From Pedobacter steynii (GTDB lineage: Bacteria > Bacteroidota > Bacteroidia > Sphingobacteriales > Sphingobacteriaceae), in contig NZ_CP017141.1 in assembly GCF_001721645.1 (NCBI RefSeq), positions 4,712,001 to 4,776,000 of the forward strand: DNA of 64,000 bases. The letters are read 5' to 3'. Position 1 is the first letter of the stretch. Each line of letters opens with the position of its first letter. Both the position numbers and the translations under genes were made by a program. Positions 63,501-64,000 of the stretch are shown here, in pieces. Under the pieces are notes generated by a model. The model worked only from the letters and a program-made list of their open reading frames with translations, did not search any database and was not told the DNA's origin.

Positions 63501-63786
63501 ATATCCTCGTGTAGTGGGTGCCAACTGGGCGGAATCCGGAACGAACAACTCTACTTTCTGGATCAGAAACGGTGCTTATCTCCGATTGAGGAACCTGAAT
63601 ATTGCGTATAATTTACCTCAAAGCTGGTTGAGTACAGTAAAGCTTTCCGGTGCTCAGGTGTTTCTGAATGGAACTAATTTGCTGACCATTTCAGATATGA
63701 AAGAGTTTCAGGATCCGGAACAGAGGTATTATGATTCCTTTCCTGTAATGAAAACATTTACTCTTGGATTAAACGTCAAATTTTAA
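60526..63786 (+). CDS. SusC/RagA family TonB-dependent outer-membrane transporter
   Basis: A 1086-residue importer. The N-terminus is long (about 46 residues before the AFAQ signal cleavage site). The carboxypeptidase-D-like domain (GRVVDEGAGPIPAATVTIQG) precedes the SusC signature linker (DEVVVLGYGTQKKANITGA) and the plug with SDIRIRGTFG and ILKDAATASVYGSQAGNGVV. The barrel ends in TLGLNVKF with terminal Phe. It is followed 18 bp later by its SusD. With the adjacent ROK-family regulator, the substrate is more likely a carbohydrate. Confidence 0.95.
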   Translation: MTKLRPTTKPKICHKVNFKPMLFFFSKNCCALLFLLLTTLGNAFAQNTDLMEVRGRVVDEGAGPIPAATVTIQGTSNGSQTDKDGRFILKNVKPGDMIKIAYLGYITQVVPAKKDLQIVLKESKNDLDEVVVLGYGTQKKANITGAVSSINMNKVNNVPVTNLSNALAGRAAGVTVTNTSGLAGATSDIRIRGTFGSPLIVIDGIIKTKADFDALDANEIDQMSILKDAATASVYGSQAGNGVVVVTTKKGSNQAPVFNFQTSYTTARPTQTLLSDLTTPADELTYQNRVAEFNGNSLPNGQREFDYFKDKNYNVNDWIWRNPSTQKYLLSVNGGGEKVSYYTQASYTGEKGSYENLDYGKFNLRSNVTAKLSNAITLNLNVAAAQQNHDRFYWPFSGDDDYDVGDFYRVTFNWPKLYPFYTDKDGNPANQVTEYPVQTPMGSWQAWNVIDQVMGERYINSKKRQLNSILTMDIKLDEFVKGLSAKVVGNYEGNDFLRKWYMTFQKNYAFISKEPGGNRFIPGAPDPNNTNTFNFSQALPFLRYQTENGWKYQLNAYLSYNRTFGKHTVDALAVWEQTERHAYNVTAKASSPLTSIDQMFVYSNDEANRTGTGFEGLGASSAWVGKLNYNFDNRYLVDFSFRYDGSTLFAKDKRWGFFPSVSLAWRVSQESFFKDAVSWVNDLKLRVSHGTTGNLLDVNSDPLPAFTYTPTYQNAGSYIFGDNLYTTIAPGATPIPNVTWATIENSNIGLDFDLLNNRLSGSIEVFRNRMKDILGRRTVTLPDSYGQTLAAENYAERSFRGSELTLNWKGSAGNEISYGIYGNIGYAVDRWDILDQGADYLEGGNRHWQSAIGQPADRLFGFKAKGIIRTQAELDQLIASGYKTYGRTPYLGAILYEDIRGDNYTPGPDGKVDDNDIQLLSNNNKPRINFGLGFNVSWKGFTIDTHFQGVGGYDRMISNLEGGGMRQHGGSFRTYYPIWADDVWTPDNPDGKYPRVVGANWAESGTNNSTFWIRNGAYLRLRNLNIAYNLPQSWLSTVKLSGAQVFLNGTNLLTISDMKEFQDPEQRYYDSFPVMKTFTLGLNVKF

Positions 63787-63804
63787 CTGATCATCGTACT
63801 TATC

Positions 63805-64000
63805 ATGAAAAAAATTATCTTATATATATTAGTCATCTCACTTTCGACAAGCTGTAAGAAGGTTTTAGATGTCGAAAATATCAATAGCTATAGCCCTGAA
63901 AAGGTGTGGAATGATGCTAATTTAGCCAATGCCTATATGGCAAATATCTATTCTGTTTTTGGGAACTGGAATGCAGCTGCCGACTGGAGATCAGATCAGC
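63805..64000 (+). CDS. SusD/RagB family lipoprotein, 5' part (cut by window edge)
   Basis: The first 65 codons of the SusD partner. The start MKKIILYILVISLSTSC-KK contains a lipobox and is followed by VLDVENINSYSPEKVWND and ANAYMANIYSVFGNWN, the typical opening of SusD. It lies 18 bp after the SusC stop. The frame runs off the end of the window. Confidence 0.85.
   Translation, partial: MKKIILYILVISLSTSCKKVLDVENINSYSPEKVWNDANLANAYMANIYSVFGNWNAAADWRSDQ

Noticed and set aside
1..64000. CRISPR arrays, tRNA or rRNA genes
   Set aside because: No regularly spaced repeats and no cloverleaf or rRNA-like sequence were noticed; absence was judged by eye only.

Overview
The window looks like chromosomal DNA of a Bacteroidota bacterium, most probably a Sphingobacteriaceae member of the Pedobacter type. 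The evidence is two SusC/SusD outer-membrane uptake pairs, a giant secreted protease with a type-B (gliding-motility) C-terminal sorting domain, many short lipoprotein signals of the form ..SC-KK, promoters resembling TTG-N20-TAnnTTTG, little Shine-Dalgarno signal, and families largely confined to this phylum (DUF6266, DUF6370-like, DUF6520-like, TIGR03435-like domain fused to thioredoxin, Bacteroidota-style VgrG/PAAR-like DUF4280). The species is inferred, not proven. No rRNA, tRNA or CRISPR array was seen.

Layout. 0-4.3 kb: 3' part of an RND efflux pump, its lipoprotein adaptor, an AraC regulator and a small Cys-rich secreted protein. 4.3-9.2 kb: housekeeping and envelope singletons (class C-like serine hydrolase, lipoprotein, GNAT, small beta-barrel, Xaa-Pro aminopeptidase). 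9.2-18.5 kb: a 2433-residue S8 protease with LamG and Ig-like modules, then a GH18 glycosidase with a ricin-type lectin domain behind a perfect LacI-type palindrome. 18.6-20.5 kb: small genes. 20.5-23.7 kb: an NAD-salvage locus (NrtR-like NUDIX regulator, PRPP synthetase, nicotinamide phosphoribosyltransferase) with an excellent operator candidate between regulator and operon. 23.9-29.8 kb: an orphan type VI secretion cargo island (lipoprotein, L,D-transpeptidase-like protein, VgrG, PAAR-like/Hint/nuclease effector, two acidic TPR-like immunity candidates). 29.9-35.4 kb: DinB-like and NUDIX proteins, then a Crp-TolC-HlyD-ABC permease efflux cluster.

35.6-43.2 kb is the most interesting part: an AT-rich island. 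A + strand set encodes Vsr endonuclease, a C5 cytosine methyltransferase, a 783-residue protein that joins a MORC/Hsp90-type GHKL ATPase to a complete histidine-kinase module, and a receiver-domain protein with an uncharacterised C-terminal half. The last three genes overlap, so they are probably one translationally coupled operon. This looks like a DNA modification or conflict system wired to phosphorelay signalling. Facing it on the - strand is an overlapping FRG-domain/DUF262 pair, another likely defence module. Between them lies a decayed IS256-like transposase remnant.

43.7-46.5 kb: a lipoprotein with an HExxH motif, an unknown secreted partner and a small HTH gene. 46.7-52.7 kb: a thioredoxin/TIGR03435-like protein followed by a SusC/SusD pair. 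52.7-54.6 kb: a - strand set with a small DUF6520-like exported protein, a MauE/DoxX-like membrane protein, a tiny HTH protein and a Crp-type regulator. 55.0-60.3 kb: DUF6266 protein, lipoprotein, esterase with TPR tail, AraC and ROK regulators. 60.5 kb to the end: a second SusC and the start of its SusD, cut by the window edge.
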